Positions 8,214 through 17,133 are shown, counted from the first letter of the stretch. The stretch is DNA of 64,000 nucleotides from Chryseobacterium vrystaatense (GCF_000737765.1 NZ_JPRI01000005.1:124001-188000); one strand, 5' to 3'. Notes: a model not told the origin generated them from the letters alone. A program made the numbers and translations.

Positions 8214-9245
8214 TTGAAATTTTACAGACTTACACTCGTCGCCTCGTGTCTCCTGACACTGGTGATGTTTCTTTTAGTAATCATCTTTGATTCACTGAAG
8301 GATATCTATTACCGGACCCCATTCTTTAAAATCGGGCTGTTTATCTGCCTGGTCCTCATTTTCATGATCAACTATGTGGTGCTGGAACTCCTTTTCAACT
8401 ACTACGGAAAAAAGCAGGTTCGTGGGTTATCACAAATGCTTCCGTTGGAGATTGTTCATGATAACAACGAAAATATCACCATTAAAGAACTGGGAGAAAG
8501 ATTCTCGGATCTGAACCAGCAGCAGGTTACGGAGATCGATATGATGAAGGAAATGGAAAGCTACCGTAAAGAATACATCGGAAATGTTTCCCATGAACTT
8601 AAAACGCCTTTATTTTCTATTCAGGGATATGTAGAAACCCTAAGAGATGGAGGGGTAGATAATCTTACCATTCGGGACAAATATCTGGAAAGAATTGATA
8701 AATCGGTAGAAAGGCTGATTGCGATTGTGACCGATCTTGATATGATCAACAGGCTTGAAGCAGGTGAGATCAGCATTACCAATTCAAAATTTGATGTGAA
8801 TCTCCTGATCAAAGAAATTTTTGACCTTCTTGAATTTGAAGCAGAAAAACATACTACCACACTCCAGATCCAGACCCTTCACCCGCAAATATTTGTAGAA
8901 GCCGATAAACAGAAAGTTTCACAGGTTTTTATTAATTTAATTTCCAATGCTATTCATTATGCTAACAGGCAGGAAGCAAAGGTGGTTGTAAAAACGAGTA
9001 TCCTTAAAAATAAAGTACTGATCGAAGTGATCGACAACGGAATGGGAATTAAAGCCGAAATCCTTCCAAGAATCTTTGAAAGATTCTACCGTGTGGAAAC
9101 CAGCAGAAGCCGTAGAGAAGGAGGTTCCGGTCTTGGATTGGCTATCGTAAAGCACATACTGGAGGCCCATAACGAAAATATTACTGTAGAAAGTGTCTAT
9201 CTTGAAGGCACTAAGTTTAGTTTCATGCTGGAAAAAAGTAAATAA
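8214..9245 (+). CDS. PhoR-like sensor histidine kinase
   Basis: A 343-aa membrane kinase starting at TTG; the next ATG would remove part of the first membrane helix. Two transmembrane segments (about 6-26 and 38-62) bracket only a ~12-residue outside loop, so there is no real periplasmic sensor, as in PhoR-type kinases. The dimerisation domain has phosphoacceptor His127 in NVSHELKTPL. The ATP-binding domain shows the N box (FINLISNAIHYA), G1 (VIDNGMGI), F (FERFYRVE) and G2 (GGSGLGLAI) motifs. It is the cognate partner of the regulator encoded just upstream. PAS and HAMP domains are not evident. Confidence 0.88.
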   Translation: MKFYRLTLVASCLLTLVMFLLVIIFDSLKDIYYRTPFFKIGLFICLVLIFMINYVVLELLFNYYGKKQVRGLSQMLPLEIVHDNNENITIKELGERFSDLNQQQVTEIDMMKEMESYRKEYIGNVSHELKTPLFSIQGYVETLRDGGVDNLTIRDKYLERIDKSVERLIAIVTDLDMINRLEAGEISITNSKFDVNLLIKEIFDLLEFEAEKHTTTLQIQTLHPQIFVEADKQKVSQVFINLISNAIHYANRQEAKVVVKTSILKNKVLIEVIDNGMGIKAEILPRIFERFYRVETSRSRREGGSGLGLAIVKHILEAHNENITVESVYLEGTKFSFMLEKSK

Positions 9246-9297
9246 TTCCGGTAAAATGTAAGAAAAAAAAATATTTTAAAAAATCCTGAAATATTTT

Positions 9298-9326
9298 TTT
9301 GTCACCTCTCATTTATTATATATTTG
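9298..9326 (+). promoter_or_regulatory. Bacteroidota promoter (-33 TTTG, -7 TATATTTG)
   Basis: TTTG at 9298-9301 and TATATTTG at 9319-9326 are separated by 17 bp, the best match to the full Bacteroidota consensus in the window. It drives the gene starting at 9380, leaving a leader of about 50 nt. Confidence 0.6.
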
Positions 9327-9379
9327 CAACAGAGATTTATCATAATAATTAAGGCAAAAAAGTAATTTAAGAAACTGAT

Positions 9380-9976
9380 ATGGTTTACAAGATCCGCGTA
9401 ATATTAGATGCGAAAGAGGATATTTTCCGTGATATTGAAGTAAAAGGAAAACAATCACTATGGAACTTACACTTGGGAATTAAAAGTGCGTTCAGTCTGC
9501 AGGGAGATGAACTTTCAACTTTTAATATGTTGGAAGATGACGGAACAATAGTTAAAAGTGTTCCCCTGGAAGATATGAGTGACGATGGTGATGGCGAAAT
9601 TATGTCAGACGTGTACATCGATGAAGCTTTTGAAAATGCAGGCGATAAAGCACAGTTTCAGTACGGGCTTCTGGATCTTTGGGAATTCTTCTGCGAACTT
9701 GTAGAAGTAATCGACGAAACAAAAGGAGTTATTTATCCTATTACAGTATACAGATTTGGAAATGTTCCATTGAAAGCACCAAGCAAAAGCGGAAGTGGAG
9801 GATCTAAAAAAAGATCAGCAATGCCATTGATGGATGATGATTTCAGCTTTGATGATGACTTCGGAGGAACCACCAGTTTCGAAGATGAAGATGATGACAG
9901 CTTCGAAGATGATGATGAAGAAAACTACAACGATGATGTTTTCGAAGATGAAGAAGATAATGACGATGAGAAATAA
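9380..9976 (+). CDS. pRiA4b ORF-3-like protein with long acidic tail
   Basis: A 198-aa cytoplasmic protein. Residues 1-135 match the plasmid pRiA4b ORF-3 / IS1096 passenger-like fold in outline (VYKIRVILDAKEDIFRDIEV at the start, YGLLDLWEFFCELVEV near 95-110). Residues 150-198 are almost entirely Asp and Glu with scattered Ser, Phe and Asn, encoded by repetitive GATGAT/GAAGAT runs. No transposon ends or transposase accompany it, so it is a chromosomal gene rather than an insertion element. Function is unknown; the tail could mediate binding to basic proteins or nucleic-acid mimicry. A strong terminator follows. Confidence 0.8.
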   Translation: MVYKIRVILDAKEDIFRDIEVKGKQSLWNLHLGIKSAFSLQGDELSTFNMLEDDGTIVKSVPLEDMSDDGDGEIMSDVYIDEAFENAGDKAQFQYGLLDLWEFFCELVEVIDETKGVIYPITVYRFGNVPLKAPSKSGSGGSKKRSAMPLMDDDFSFDDDFGGTTSFEDEDDDSFEDDDEENYNDDVFEDEEDNDDEK

Positions 9977-9995
9977 CATCTGAATAGAATATAGA

Positions 9996-10024
9996 GCCCT
10001 GGATTTTTTGTCCGGGGCTTTTTT
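9996..10024 (+). terminator. Intrinsic terminator
   Basis: GCCCTGGA-TTTTTTG-TCCGGGGC forms an 8-bp stem with one T-G wobble, followed by six T residues. Confidence 0.8.
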
Positions 10025-10035
10025 GAAATAAGAGT

Positions 10036-10170
10036 TTAAGACATCAGATTTCAGACGAGAATTTGCCAATGGCGAATTTTCCTTTGCAAATTTTATTATT
10101 GACCAAGGCCATTCACTGTCGAAGCAAAATTGGTGATTCACAATTCACCTTTACACAGTTCATTTTTCCT
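10036..10170. repeat. Dispersed intergenic repeat copy A
   Basis: It contains TTTTCCTTTGCA, ATTGACCA and GATTCACAATT (10135-10145), strings shared with copies at about 25.9, 32.5 and 35.1 kb. No ORF runs through it. Confidence 0.4.
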
Positions 10171-10178
10171 TACTTTTG
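10171..10178 (+). promoter_or_regulatory. -7 element of the amylase gene
   Basis: TACTTTTG fits TAnnTTTG. It contains the TTG at 10176 that would otherwise be the first possible start codon, which argues for translation starting at the ATG at 10245. Confidence 0.45.
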
Positions 10179-10244
10179 CTAAAAACCAATGAGAAAATTG
10201 GTCTGGGAATTGTTTCCTGTACCACTCAAAATACAATTGACACT

Positions 10245-11516
10245 ATGGATTTGCTGAAAGAATGGAAGCACACAACCAATATATACGAAGTAAACATCAG
10301 ACAATATACACCCGAAGGAACATTCAAAGCATTTGAAAAAGAAATGCCGCGCCTGAAAAAAATGGGTGTCAGAACACTTTGGTTCATGCCCATAACACCC
10401 ATTGCCCAGGAAAATAAAAAGGGAAGTATGGGAAGCCCTTATGCAGCATCTGATTATACTTCCATTAACCCTGAATTTGGGACGATGGATGATTTCAGAC
10501 ATATGGTGAATGAAGCCCACAGACTGGGATTTAAAATAATTATTGACTGGGTAGCCAACCATACCGGATGGGACCACATCTGGACAAAAACACATCCCGA
10601 ATTTTACCTGAAAGATCCTGACGGAAAATTCCACAGGGCTTCCGGAATGGATGACATCATTGAACTGGATTATAAGAATAAGGAAATGCGGGAGGCGATG
10701 ATCCAATCTATGAAATTCTGGATAAAAGAAACAGATATCGACGGTTTCAGATGTGACCTGGCTTCATGGGTGGAAGTAGATTTCTGGCTACAGGCACGTC
10801 CGGAAGTAGAAAAAATAAAACCCCTGTTCTGGCTGGGAGAATTCGATGAACTGGAAAGTCCTGAGTATGGGGAAGTATTTGATGCCAGTTATTCATGGAA
10901 ATGGATGCATAAATCTGCAGATTATTATAAAAATAATGAGCCACTTCAGGAGCTTAAAGACTTGTTGATACAATATTCAGGTTTAGGCGATGCATCTATG
11001 AGAGCATGGTTTACATCAAATCATGACGAAAATTCCTGGAATGGCACAGAATACGAAAAATATGGAATGATCACCAAGCCGATGGCTGTATTTTCTGCAA
11101 CATGGAATGGTATTCCTCTCCTTTATTCAGGACAGGAACTTCCCAATATGAAAAGACTGGAGTTTTTTGAAAAAGATGCCATCAGGTGGACTAATACCTG
11201 TCAAATGGCAGAATTTTATCAAATCCTGCTTGAATTAAAAGCGTCCAACCCAGCCCTGAGGGGTGGAGATGACAATGTAACGACTTATCTGCTGAATACG
11301 TCAGCTAACGACAAGATTCTGGCGTACATAAGAAAGAACGGAAAGAATGAGGTTTTAGTTATTCTGAATTTGTCTAAAGAACCGGTTGTCTTTAATATTG
11401 ACGATCAAAATATATCGGGAACGTACCGGAATGTTTTCGAGAGAACCAAAAGAGATTTTGACGAGGGAAAAGACTTCAGTTTTAAAGTATCTGATTACGC
11501 CGTTTTTGAAAAATAA
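10245..11516 (+). CDS. Alpha-amylase family glycoside hydrolase (GH13)
   Basis: About 423 aa from the ATG at 10245; an upstream TTG in the same frame lies inside a promoter element. There is no signal peptide, so it is cytoplasmic. The GH13 barrel shows conserved region I (IIIDWVANHTG), region II with the nucleophile Asp (IDGFRCDLA), region III with the acid/base Glu (FWLGEFDE) and region IV with the transition-state Asp (TSNHDENSW). A C-terminal beta domain follows (about the last 80 residues). Such enzymes cut alpha-1,4-glucans or malto-oligosaccharides. It probably works on internal glycogen-type glucan. The gene is isolated, with no other glycogen genes nearby. Confidence 0.88.
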   Translation: MDLLKEWKHTTNIYEVNIRQYTPEGTFKAFEKEMPRLKKMGVRTLWFMPITPIAQENKKGSMGSPYAASDYTSINPEFGTMDDFRHMVNEAHRLGFKIIIDWVANHTGWDHIWTKTHPEFYLKDPDGKFHRASGMDDIIELDYKNKEMREAMIQSMKFWIKETDIDGFRCDLASWVEVDFWLQARPEVEKIKPLFWLGEFDELESPEYGEVFDASYSWKWMHKSADYYKNNEPLQELKDLLIQYSGLGDASMRAWFTSNHDENSWNGTEYEKYGMITKPMAVFSATWNGIPLLYSGQELPNMKRLEFFEKDAIRWTNTCQMAEFYQILLELKASNPALRGGDDNVTTYLLNTSANDKILAYIRKNGKNEVLVILNLSKEPVVFNIDDQNISGTYRNVFERTKRDFDEGKDFSFKVSDYAVFEK

Positions 11517-11546
11517 ACAGATCAATAGCTTATCATATTCAATAGG

Positions 11547-11570
11547 AGCGGGCTTTAACCCGCTTATTTT
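11547..11570 (+). terminator. Probable terminator after the amylase gene
   Basis: AGCGGG-CTTTAA-CCCGCT forms a 6-bp stem followed by TATTTT. The T-tract is weak. Confidence 0.5.
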
Positions 11571-11676
11571 ATGCATGTTTGCAATAGATTTTAACCTAAA
11601 TTTATATTTTTGATCCTGCGGGACATTGAACCCCTGTAAGATAAATTAAAAAATTTCTACACGAAAACGAAAGTAC

Positions 11677-12117
11677 ATGGATAAAAAGGAATTATTAAAG
11701 ATCATAAAAGCAAAACTCACAGACAAGATTCATCATTTTGAAAACCTGATCGCAGAAACCCGTGCCTCAAGTAATGATACCAAAAGCTCAATGGGAGATA
11801 AATATGAAACCGGCCGTGAGATGCTTCAGCAGGAAATTAATAATCTTCAGCGGCAGCTTAATGAATCTTTAAATCAGCTGGCCGTTATCCAAAAAATATC
11901 AAGTGAGCCTTCAGACAAAGTGCAGAATGGATCTTTGGTAAAAACCGATAAAGGTCTCTTTTACATTACGGTATCAGTGGGAGAGATAATCTCCGAAAAC
12001 CAGAAGATCATGACTATTTCTGCAGAGTCTCCGCTGGCCAGGGCGATGTCTGGTAAAAAAGCAGAAGAATCATTTAGTATAAATAATATCATTCAGACTA
12101 TTCAGAAGATCGGGTAG
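11677..12117 (+). CDS. GreA/GreB-like transcription-factor homologue
   Basis: A 146-aa protein. An N-terminal alpha-helical coiled coil (about 1-75, with REMLQQEINNLQRQLNESL) is followed by a small FKBP-like C-terminal domain. That domain ends in TISAESPLARAMSGKKAEES, which mirrors the ISPESPLGKALLGKK signature of Gre factors. Gre factors enter the RNA polymerase secondary channel and stimulate transcript cleavage. The two acidic residues at the usual coiled-coil tip are not obvious here, so this may be a Gre-fold paralogue that binds polymerase without cleavage activity. It lies as a single gene before thyA with a terminator between. Confidence 0.7.
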   Translation: MDKKELLKIIKAKLTDKIHHFENLIAETRASSNDTKSSMGDKYETGREMLQQEINNLQRQLNESLNQLAVIQKISSEPSDKVQNGSLVKTDKGLFYITVSVGEIISENQKIMTISAESPLARAMSGKKAEESFSINNIIQTIQKIG

Positions 12118-12146
12118 CTAATAGAAATTCTACATCATTTATATAC

Positions 12147-12175
12147 AAAGCATTCATGAAGATGGATGCTTTTTT
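12147..12175 (+). terminator. Intrinsic terminator
   Basis: AAAGCATTCAT at 12147-12157 pairs with ATGGATGCTTT at 12162-12172 around a GAAG loop (one wobble), followed by T residues. Confidence 0.7.
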
Positions 12176-12211
12176 ATGACCTGCGATACCTGTAAATCGG
12201 TTAGTTTTTTC

Positions 12212-12219
12212 TAAATTTG
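12212..12219 (+). promoter_or_regulatory. -7 element of thyA
   Basis: TAAATTTG fits TAnnTTTG. It ends at 12219, overlapping the upstream TTG (12217), and leaves about 20 nt of leader before the ATG at 12244. This decides the start codon. Confidence 0.55.
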
Positions 12220-12243
12220 GAGGATAAAAAATCGCTTTCAACA

Positions 12244-13038
12244 ATGCAGAACTACCTGGAGCTTTTACAGCATATTTTAGATAATGGAACAGATAAGACC
12301 GATAGAACAGGAACCGGAACCAGAAGTGTTTTCGGGTATCAGCTGAGATACGACCTGTCAAAAGGCTTTCCGATGGTGACCACTAAAAAAGTTCACCTGA
12401 AGTCGATTATCTATGAGCTGCTTTGGTTTTTGAAAGGCGATACCAACGTCAAATATCTCAACGACAATGGAGTAAGTATTTGGGACGAATGGGCTGATGA
12501 AAATGGAGATTTAGGTCCCGTTTACGGAGCACAGTGGAGAAGCTGGCAGGGAGCGAATGGAAAAGTGGTGGATCAGATCACTGAAGTAATTGATCAGATC
12601 AAAAAAAATCCAGACTCCAGAAGGCTGATTGTTTCTGCATGGAATGCGGCCGAAATTCCCAATATGGCGCTGGCACCATGTCACGCATTATTTCAGTTTT
12701 ATGTAGCAGATGGAAAACTATCGCTGCAACTCTATCAGAGAAGTGCTGATGTATTTTTGGGTGTTCCTTTTAATATTGCAAGCTATGCTTTATTATTGAT
12801 GATGGTAGCACAGGTATGTGATCTGGAAGTGGGGGATTATGTTCACAGCTTTGGTGATGTACATATTTACAATAATCATTTTGAGCAGGTGAATAAACAG
12901 CTTTCAAGAGAGACCAGACCTCTTCCGGTGATGAAACTGAATCCTGAGATCAAAGATATCTTCGGTTTTACTTTTGAAGATTTTACCCTTGAAAATTATG
13001 ATCCGCATCCGGGAATTAAGGCTCCTGTAGCGATCTGA
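12244..13038 (+). CDS. thyA: Thymidylate synthase
   Basis: 264 aa from the ATG at 12244, the exact length of the E. coli enzyme. It converts dUMP to dTMP with methylene-tetrahydrofolate as one-carbon donor and reductant. The catalytic cysteine is Cys146 in [10 protein letters not shown], the arginine pair that binds phosphate is in [10 protein letters not shown], and the folate/dUMP site [20 protein letters not shown] is intact. An in-frame TTG at 12217 would add nine residues but lies in the -7 element. The stop codon TGA overlaps by one base with the ATG of the next gene, so a short operon is likely. Confidence 0.97.
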   Translation: MQNYLELLQHILDNGTDKTDRTGTGTRSVFGYQLRYDLSKGFPMVTTKKVHLKSIIYELLWFLKGDTNVKYLNDNGVSIWDEWADENGDLGPVYGAQWRSWQGANGKVVDQITEVIDQIKKNPDSRRLIVSAWNAAEIPNMALAPCHALFQFYVADGKLSLQLYQRSADVFLGVPFNIASYALLLMMVAQVCDLEVGDYVHSFGDVHIYNNHFEQVNKQLSRETRPLPVMKLNPEIKDIFGFTFEDFTLENYDPHPGIKAPVAI

Positions 13039-13955
13039 TGAAACTTTCCGAGATCTTTTGCACAGTTTTTATCGTTTTTCTTATTAGCTGTCATAGAAAG
13101 GAGGAGAAACAACCTGTTATATCAGATCTGTTGATTGAAGATTTTGATTTTGCGAAAGATGCCGTTTTTGACACCTTGAATGTTCCCGGGCATTTAAAAG
13201 AAATAATTAAAGATATTTCTTCCTTAAATGTTTATGAGACAGAACAGGGAGAAAAAGGAGAAACAGGAACGCCTGCTAATTTTAAAAATTTTCAAAAGTT
13301 ATATAACAAAGCTTCGGAAAAGGAGCTTCTTTCCCTTACCAACAATAAGAATAGCGTTGTGGCAGTCTATGCAGCGATAGGACTCTTAGAAAAAAATAAT
13401 AAGTATACAGTTCCGGTTTTTCAGAAAATCTTTAACAGGAAAGGAACAATGCATATTAAAAATGGGTGTCTTCAGAGTGATGACGGTCCTGCAGAACCTC
13501 TTTACTGGAAGTATTATAATCACTTAAAACCCGAACAGCTGACCTCAGATCAGGATCTGAAACAGCTCGACAGCATGATTCTCTTTATGCCGGGTGCTTC
13601 AGAACTTATCCTTACTACGGCGTTGAGAAACAGAACCTATTCTGCTGGACTGAAAAAACAGATCGCAAAACAGGCTTTCGAAAATCACAGAACTCCGGCA
13701 TTACTTTATCTTAATTCATGGCACAAAAAGGAATATTCTGATCAGGTACAGCAAGAGTTGATCAGGCTAATCGAAAATGATTCTGTTTATGCCGATCATA
13801 AGAGAGAATACTTATTAATCCTTCTTTCATTTAATAATAAAGAAAATAAAAAAACACTTCTGAATTACATCAAAAAAAACAGTCTCCTGAAGGAGGACCG
13901 TCAAATCAGAGTGCAGCTGGAAAACAATGGAATCTTTTCAGAAGATTTCAACTAA
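13038..13955 (+). CDS. Lipoprotein of unknown function, HEAT-like
   Basis: A 305-aa protein with a lipoprotein signal ending in LISC (Cys18). The body is mainly helical, with segments such as KNSVVAVYAAIGLLEKN and ELILTTALRNRTY that resemble HEAT-type repeats. There are no catalytic motifs. It overlaps the thyA stop by one base (TGATG), so translation is probably coupled, though a functional link with thymidylate synthesis is not implied. It is likely anchored in the outer or inner membrane facing the periplasm. Confidence 0.7.
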   Translation: MKLSEIFCTVFIVFLISCHRKEEKQPVISDLLIEDFDFAKDAVFDTLNVPGHLKEIIKDISSLNVYETEQGEKGETGTPANFKNFQKLYNKASEKELLSLTNNKNSVVAVYAAIGLLEKNNKYTVPVFQKIFNRKGTMHIKNGCLQSDDGPAEPLYWKYYNHLKPEQLTSDQDLKQLDSMILFMPGASELILTTALRNRTYSAGLKKQIAKQAFENHRTPALLYLNSWHKKEYSDQVQQELIRLIENDSVYADHKREYLLILLSFNNKENKKTLLNYIKKNSLLKEDRQIRVQLENNGIFSEDFN

Positions 13956-14077
13956 TATTCCAATAAGGCTTTATGTAACAGAATAGCCCATTTTACTACT
14001 GATTGTAAATAGTATGATTCTGAAAAAACTGTTTTTTACCGTAATGACAAGGTTTTCCTGCATGATATTTAATCAAA

Positions 14078-14275
14078 ATGATCTCAGTGCATCATAAACT
14101 GACGGCAAGTTTTGCTTTCGTTTCAAGAGCTTTCATGACGATAATAATGATTTCTCTTAAAATCATACAGACAAGTCTTGGTAAAGATTTTAAAATGCCT
14201 AATTTTAAGCAAATTGAATTTAAGTTTGAAACAGCAGACATTGAAATGAAATTTAATGCTGAAAAGGAGCACTAG
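14078..14275 (+). CDS. Doubtful small ORF in the intergenic region
   Basis: A 65-aa reading frame with one hydrophobic stretch (AFVSRAFMTIIMISLKII) and a charged tail ending FETADIEMKFNAEKEH. I do not recognise it. It lies 45 bp upstream of the small acidic protein gene at 14321. The 13956-14320 gap holds no other candidate. It could be a real small gene, a remnant of a gene once paired with the one downstream, or chance. Confidence 0.25.
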   Translation: MISVHHKLTASFAFVSRAFMTIIMISLKIIQTSLGKDFKMPNFKQIEFKFETADIEMKFNAEKEH

Positions 14276-14320
14276 ATTTTTCGCAGACTGTTGCTGAACT
14301 TATCTTTAAAAAAGAATAAA

Positions 14321-14551
14321 ATGAAATATCTAAAAATCAATACAGAGCAAAATGCAGATTTTGAAGCACTACAAAATGCAGTTCTTCAATTAAAAGGAGT
14401 AGCCTCAGTTGAGGTCATTGATGACGAAAATCCCGAAAGCGAACTGAAAAAAGCTTTTGCCAAAACTAAGGAACAACTTAAAACAGGTGACTACGAAACA
14501 TTGGTCAATGATATTTTTGATATAATAACAAAAAATAATTCTAAAAAATAA
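14321..14551 (+). CDS. Small protein resembling DUF2683/antitoxin-type proteins
   Basis: 76 aa from the ATG at 14321; an upstream TTG at 14291 extends the frame but looks spurious. The N-terminal half is a beta-alpha-beta unit (MKYLKINTEQN to VASVEVIDDENP). It is followed by a charged helix (ESELKKAFAKTKEQLKTGDY) and a tail resembling antitoxins that precede RelE-type toxins in Bacteroidota. No toxin gene follows; the next gene, 11 bp downstream, encodes an M1 peptidase. Assignment to DUF2683 is from pattern memory only. It may be an orphan antitoxin or a small regulator. Confidence 0.6.
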   Translation: MKYLKINTEQNADFEALQNAVLQLKGVASVEVIDDENPESELKKAFAKTKEQLKTGDYETLVNDIFDIITKNNSKK

Positions 14552-14562
14552 TAAAGTAACAG

Positions 14563-17073
14563 ATGAAAAAGGTGATTTTGTCGATTGCTATACTCGGAAT
14601 TTTCTTTTCCGCAAACGTATCAGCACAGACCGAAACTTCAGGAAGAGAAAAGGCTTATAGAGCCACACACACCAAAGTAACGGAACTTAAACATACCAAG
14701 CTTAAAGTAAATTTCGATTATCAGAAAGAGCAGATGGGCGGAGAAGAATGGCTGACAGCCTCTCCCTATTTCTACCCTACCAATGAATTGACCCTGGACG
14801 CAAAAGGGATGCTGATTCATGAAGTTGCTCTTGATAACAACGGAAAAAAATCCCCTCTGAAATATGAATATAAAGATGAAATTCTAAAAATAAGCCTGGA
14901 CAAAACCTACCAAAAAAATCAGGAATACACAGTTTATATAAAATATACAGCACGTCCAAATGAAGTAAAACAGAAAGGAAGCATGGCGATCAACGATGCC
15001 AAAGGACTGTACTTTATCAATGCGCAGGGACAGGATCCCGATATGCCAACCCAGATCTGGACACAGGGAGAAACAGAATCTTCGTCTGCATGGTTTCCAA
15101 CCATCGACAAACCCAATCAGAAAACTACCCAGGAGATTTACATGACAGTTCCCGATAAGTATGTGACGCTGTCCAACGGAATCCTGAAGGATTCGCAGAA
15201 AGAAGGGAACAATTTAAGAACCGATCATTGGGTCATGGATAAAAGACATGCTACTTATCTGTTCTTTATGGGCGTAGGTGAATATGCCATTGTTAAAGAC
15301 CAATGGAAAAATATTCCGGTAGATTATTATATCGAAAAAGAATACGAACCGTATGCAAAACAGATCTACGGAAATACACCCGAAATGATCGAGTTTTTCT
15401 CCAAAAAAATGGGTTACGACTATCCATGGGCAAAATATGCACAGATCTCGGGAAGAGATTATGTAAGCGGTGCCATGGAAAATACAACAGCAACCCTTCA
15501 TGGAAGTGATATTCTTCAGAAACCCGGACAATTGATCGATGAAAACAAATGGGAAGATACGATTGCCCATGAATTGTTTCACCACTGGTTTGGAGACCTT
15601 GTAACAGCAGAAAGCTGGAGCAACCTTACCGTAAATGAATCTTTTGCCAATTATTCTGAATATTTATGGAACGAATATAAATATGGAAAAGATCAGGCAG
15701 ATTATCATCAGATGACTGACGTGAATATGTACATTCACAACCCTTCAGATTTCAAGAAAAACCTTGTAAGATTCAACTACGAATCTCGCGAAGATGTTTT
15801 TGATCTTGTGACCTACCAGAAAGGAGGTGGAATTCTTCACATGCTGAGAAATTATTTGGGTGATGATGCATTCTTTGCCGGAATGAATGATTACCTGAAA
15901 TCCAATGAATACCAAAACGCTGAAGCCCATCAGCTGAGACTGTCCTTTGAAAAAGTTTCAGGAAAAGATCTGAACTGGTTCTTCAACCAATGGTATTTCG
16001 GAAGCGGAAATCCAAAAATCAACTACTCATTTACCTTCGAACCTGTGAAAAAGCAGGTAGCTTTAACGATCAATCAAACACAGGAGCAGCCGTTTGAGTT
16101 TCCTCTTGCAATTGATGTGTATGACAATGGAAAACCAAAAAGATATAATGTATGGGTTAATGCCGAAGCGAAGAATACATTCAGTTTTGACGTTTCTAAA
16201 AATCCGGACCTTATCAATATTAATGCAGACGGAATTTTACTGGCAGATATTACCGATACGAAAACTCCGGAACAGAACCTGATGCAGTTTACAAACTCCA
16301 GAGAGTTTAAAAGCAGATATACAGCTTTAACTGCTATAAAAGATCAGGTTGGAAAAAATCCAGCTGCTACAAAATTATTGGCAGCTGCATTAAAAGACCC
16401 TTATTTCAGAACAAGAATCAAGGCACTTCAGCTGATGGACCTTTCCAATCCTGAACAGATGAAAGCTTTGGGAACAGATGCTGAAAAGCTGGCTTCCAAT
16501 GATCCAAAAACTTTGGTTCAGGCGGCTGCAATTACAGCATTGGCTAAAACAAAGGATAAGAAATATCTTCCGATTTTTGAGAAAGGAGTGAATGCTGTTT
16601 CCAATGCTGTAAAAGCTACCTCAGTAAGTGCTGTTTTAGCTATAGATCCTTCAAAGGCCAATACATTAGCTGATAAAATTGATCTTGAGGGCGCATCAGA
16701 CGAATTGACGAGCCAGCTTCTGCCGGTGATTGTAAAGAATAAAGTGACTTCACAGATGTCTAATATCACTCCGCTTGTTGCATTTTATCCTTTCATTAAA
16801 TTCCAGAATCCGGAATTAGGAAAGTCTGCGGAAGAAGGATACAACTGGATCATGAGTTCTGATAATCTGAAAGCAACTGCAAATATTACAAAAATAATTA
16901 GTCATGCAAAAGGTGAGATGGGAGACAATCCTCAGGTAAAAATGATGATTGCTCAAATGCTTAAGGATGGTTTAAGTAAGAAAATGGAACTGTTGAGACA
17001 GAATCCTCAGAAAGCAGTAAGCATCAACAAACAGATCGATGCTATTAATAAAGCAATTGAAGACTTTAAATAA
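14563..17073 (+). CDS. M1-family zinc aminopeptidase, exported
   Basis: An 836-aa secreted metallopeptidase. A signal peptide ends near SANVSAQ (residue 22). The exopeptidase motif GAMEN is in the middle. The zinc site HELFHH has His336 and His340, and the third ligand Glu359 lies in NESFANY (HEXXH-X18-E). The N-terminal beta saddle (about 25-220), the catalytic thermolysin-like domain (about 220-480) and the helical C-terminal domain (about 570-836) make the complete family layout. It removes N-terminal residues from peptides in the periplasm or outside the cell. A strong terminator follows immediately. Confidence 0.93.
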   Translation: MKKVILSIAILGIFFSANVSAQTETSGREKAYRATHTKVTELKHTKLKVNFDYQKEQMGGEEWLTASPYFYPTNELTLDAKGMLIHEVALDNNGKKSPLKYEYKDEILKISLDKTYQKNQEYTVYIKYTARPNEVKQKGSMAINDAKGLYFINAQGQDPDMPTQIWTQGETESSSAWFPTIDKPNQKTTQEIYMTVPDKYVTLSNGILKDSQKEGNNLRTDHWVMDKRHATYLFFMGVGEYAIVKDQWKNIPVDYYIEKEYEPYAKQIYGNTPEMIEFFSKKMGYDYPWAKYAQISGRDYVSGAMENTTATLHGSDILQKPGQLIDENKWEDTIAHELFHHWFGDLVTAESWSNLTVNESFANYSEYLWNEYKYGKDQADYHQMTDVNMYIHNPSDFKKNLVRFNYESREDVFDLVTYQKGGGILHMLRNYLGDDAFFAGMNDYLKSNEYQNAEAHQLRLSFEKVSGKDLNWFFNQWYFGSGNPKINYSFTFEPVKKQVALTINQTQEQPFEFPLAIDVYDNGKPKRYNVWVNAEAKNTFSFDVSKNPDLININADGILLADITDTKTPEQNLMQFTNSREFKSRYTALTAIKDQVGKNPAATKLLAAALKDPYFRTRIKALQLMDLSNPEQMKALGTDAEKLASNDPKTLVQAAAITALAKTKDKKYLPIFEKGVNAVSNAVKATSVSAVLAIDPSKANTLADKIDLEGASDELTSQLLPVIVKNKVTSQMSNITPLVAFYPFIKFQNPELGKSAEEGYNWIMSSDNLKATANITKIISHAKGEMGDNPQVKMMIAQMLKDGLSKKMELLRQNPQKAVSINKQIDAINKAIEDFK

Positions 17074-17102
17074 TCAGAGAACTGAAATTGCTGATCATAT
17101 AA

Positions 17103-17132
17103 CAACCGCTGTATTCAACAGCGGTTGTTTTT
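17103..17132 (+). terminator. Strong intrinsic terminator
   Basis: CAACCGCTG at 17103-17111 pairs perfectly with CAGCGGTTG at 17119-17127 around TATTCAA, followed by five T residues. It separates the peptidase gene from the convergent esterase gene. Confidence 0.85.
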
Positions 17133-17133
17133 A

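Noticed and set aside
9380..9976. IS1096-type mobile element
   Set aside because: The protein resembles an IS passenger family, but there are no inverted repeats, transposase or target duplication around it.
10176..10178. TTG start for the amylase gene adding 23 residues
   Set aside because: It lies inside a TAnnTTTG promoter element, and the added residues show no family similarity; the ATG at 10245 fits better.
10179..10706. Long minus-strand ORF opposite the amylase gene
   Set aside because: It is an antisense shadow of a well-supported GH13 gene and has no recognisable features.
12217..12219. TTG start for thyA with GGAGG nearby
   Set aside because: It overlaps the -7 element, and the ATG at 12244 gives exactly the standard 264-aa enzyme.
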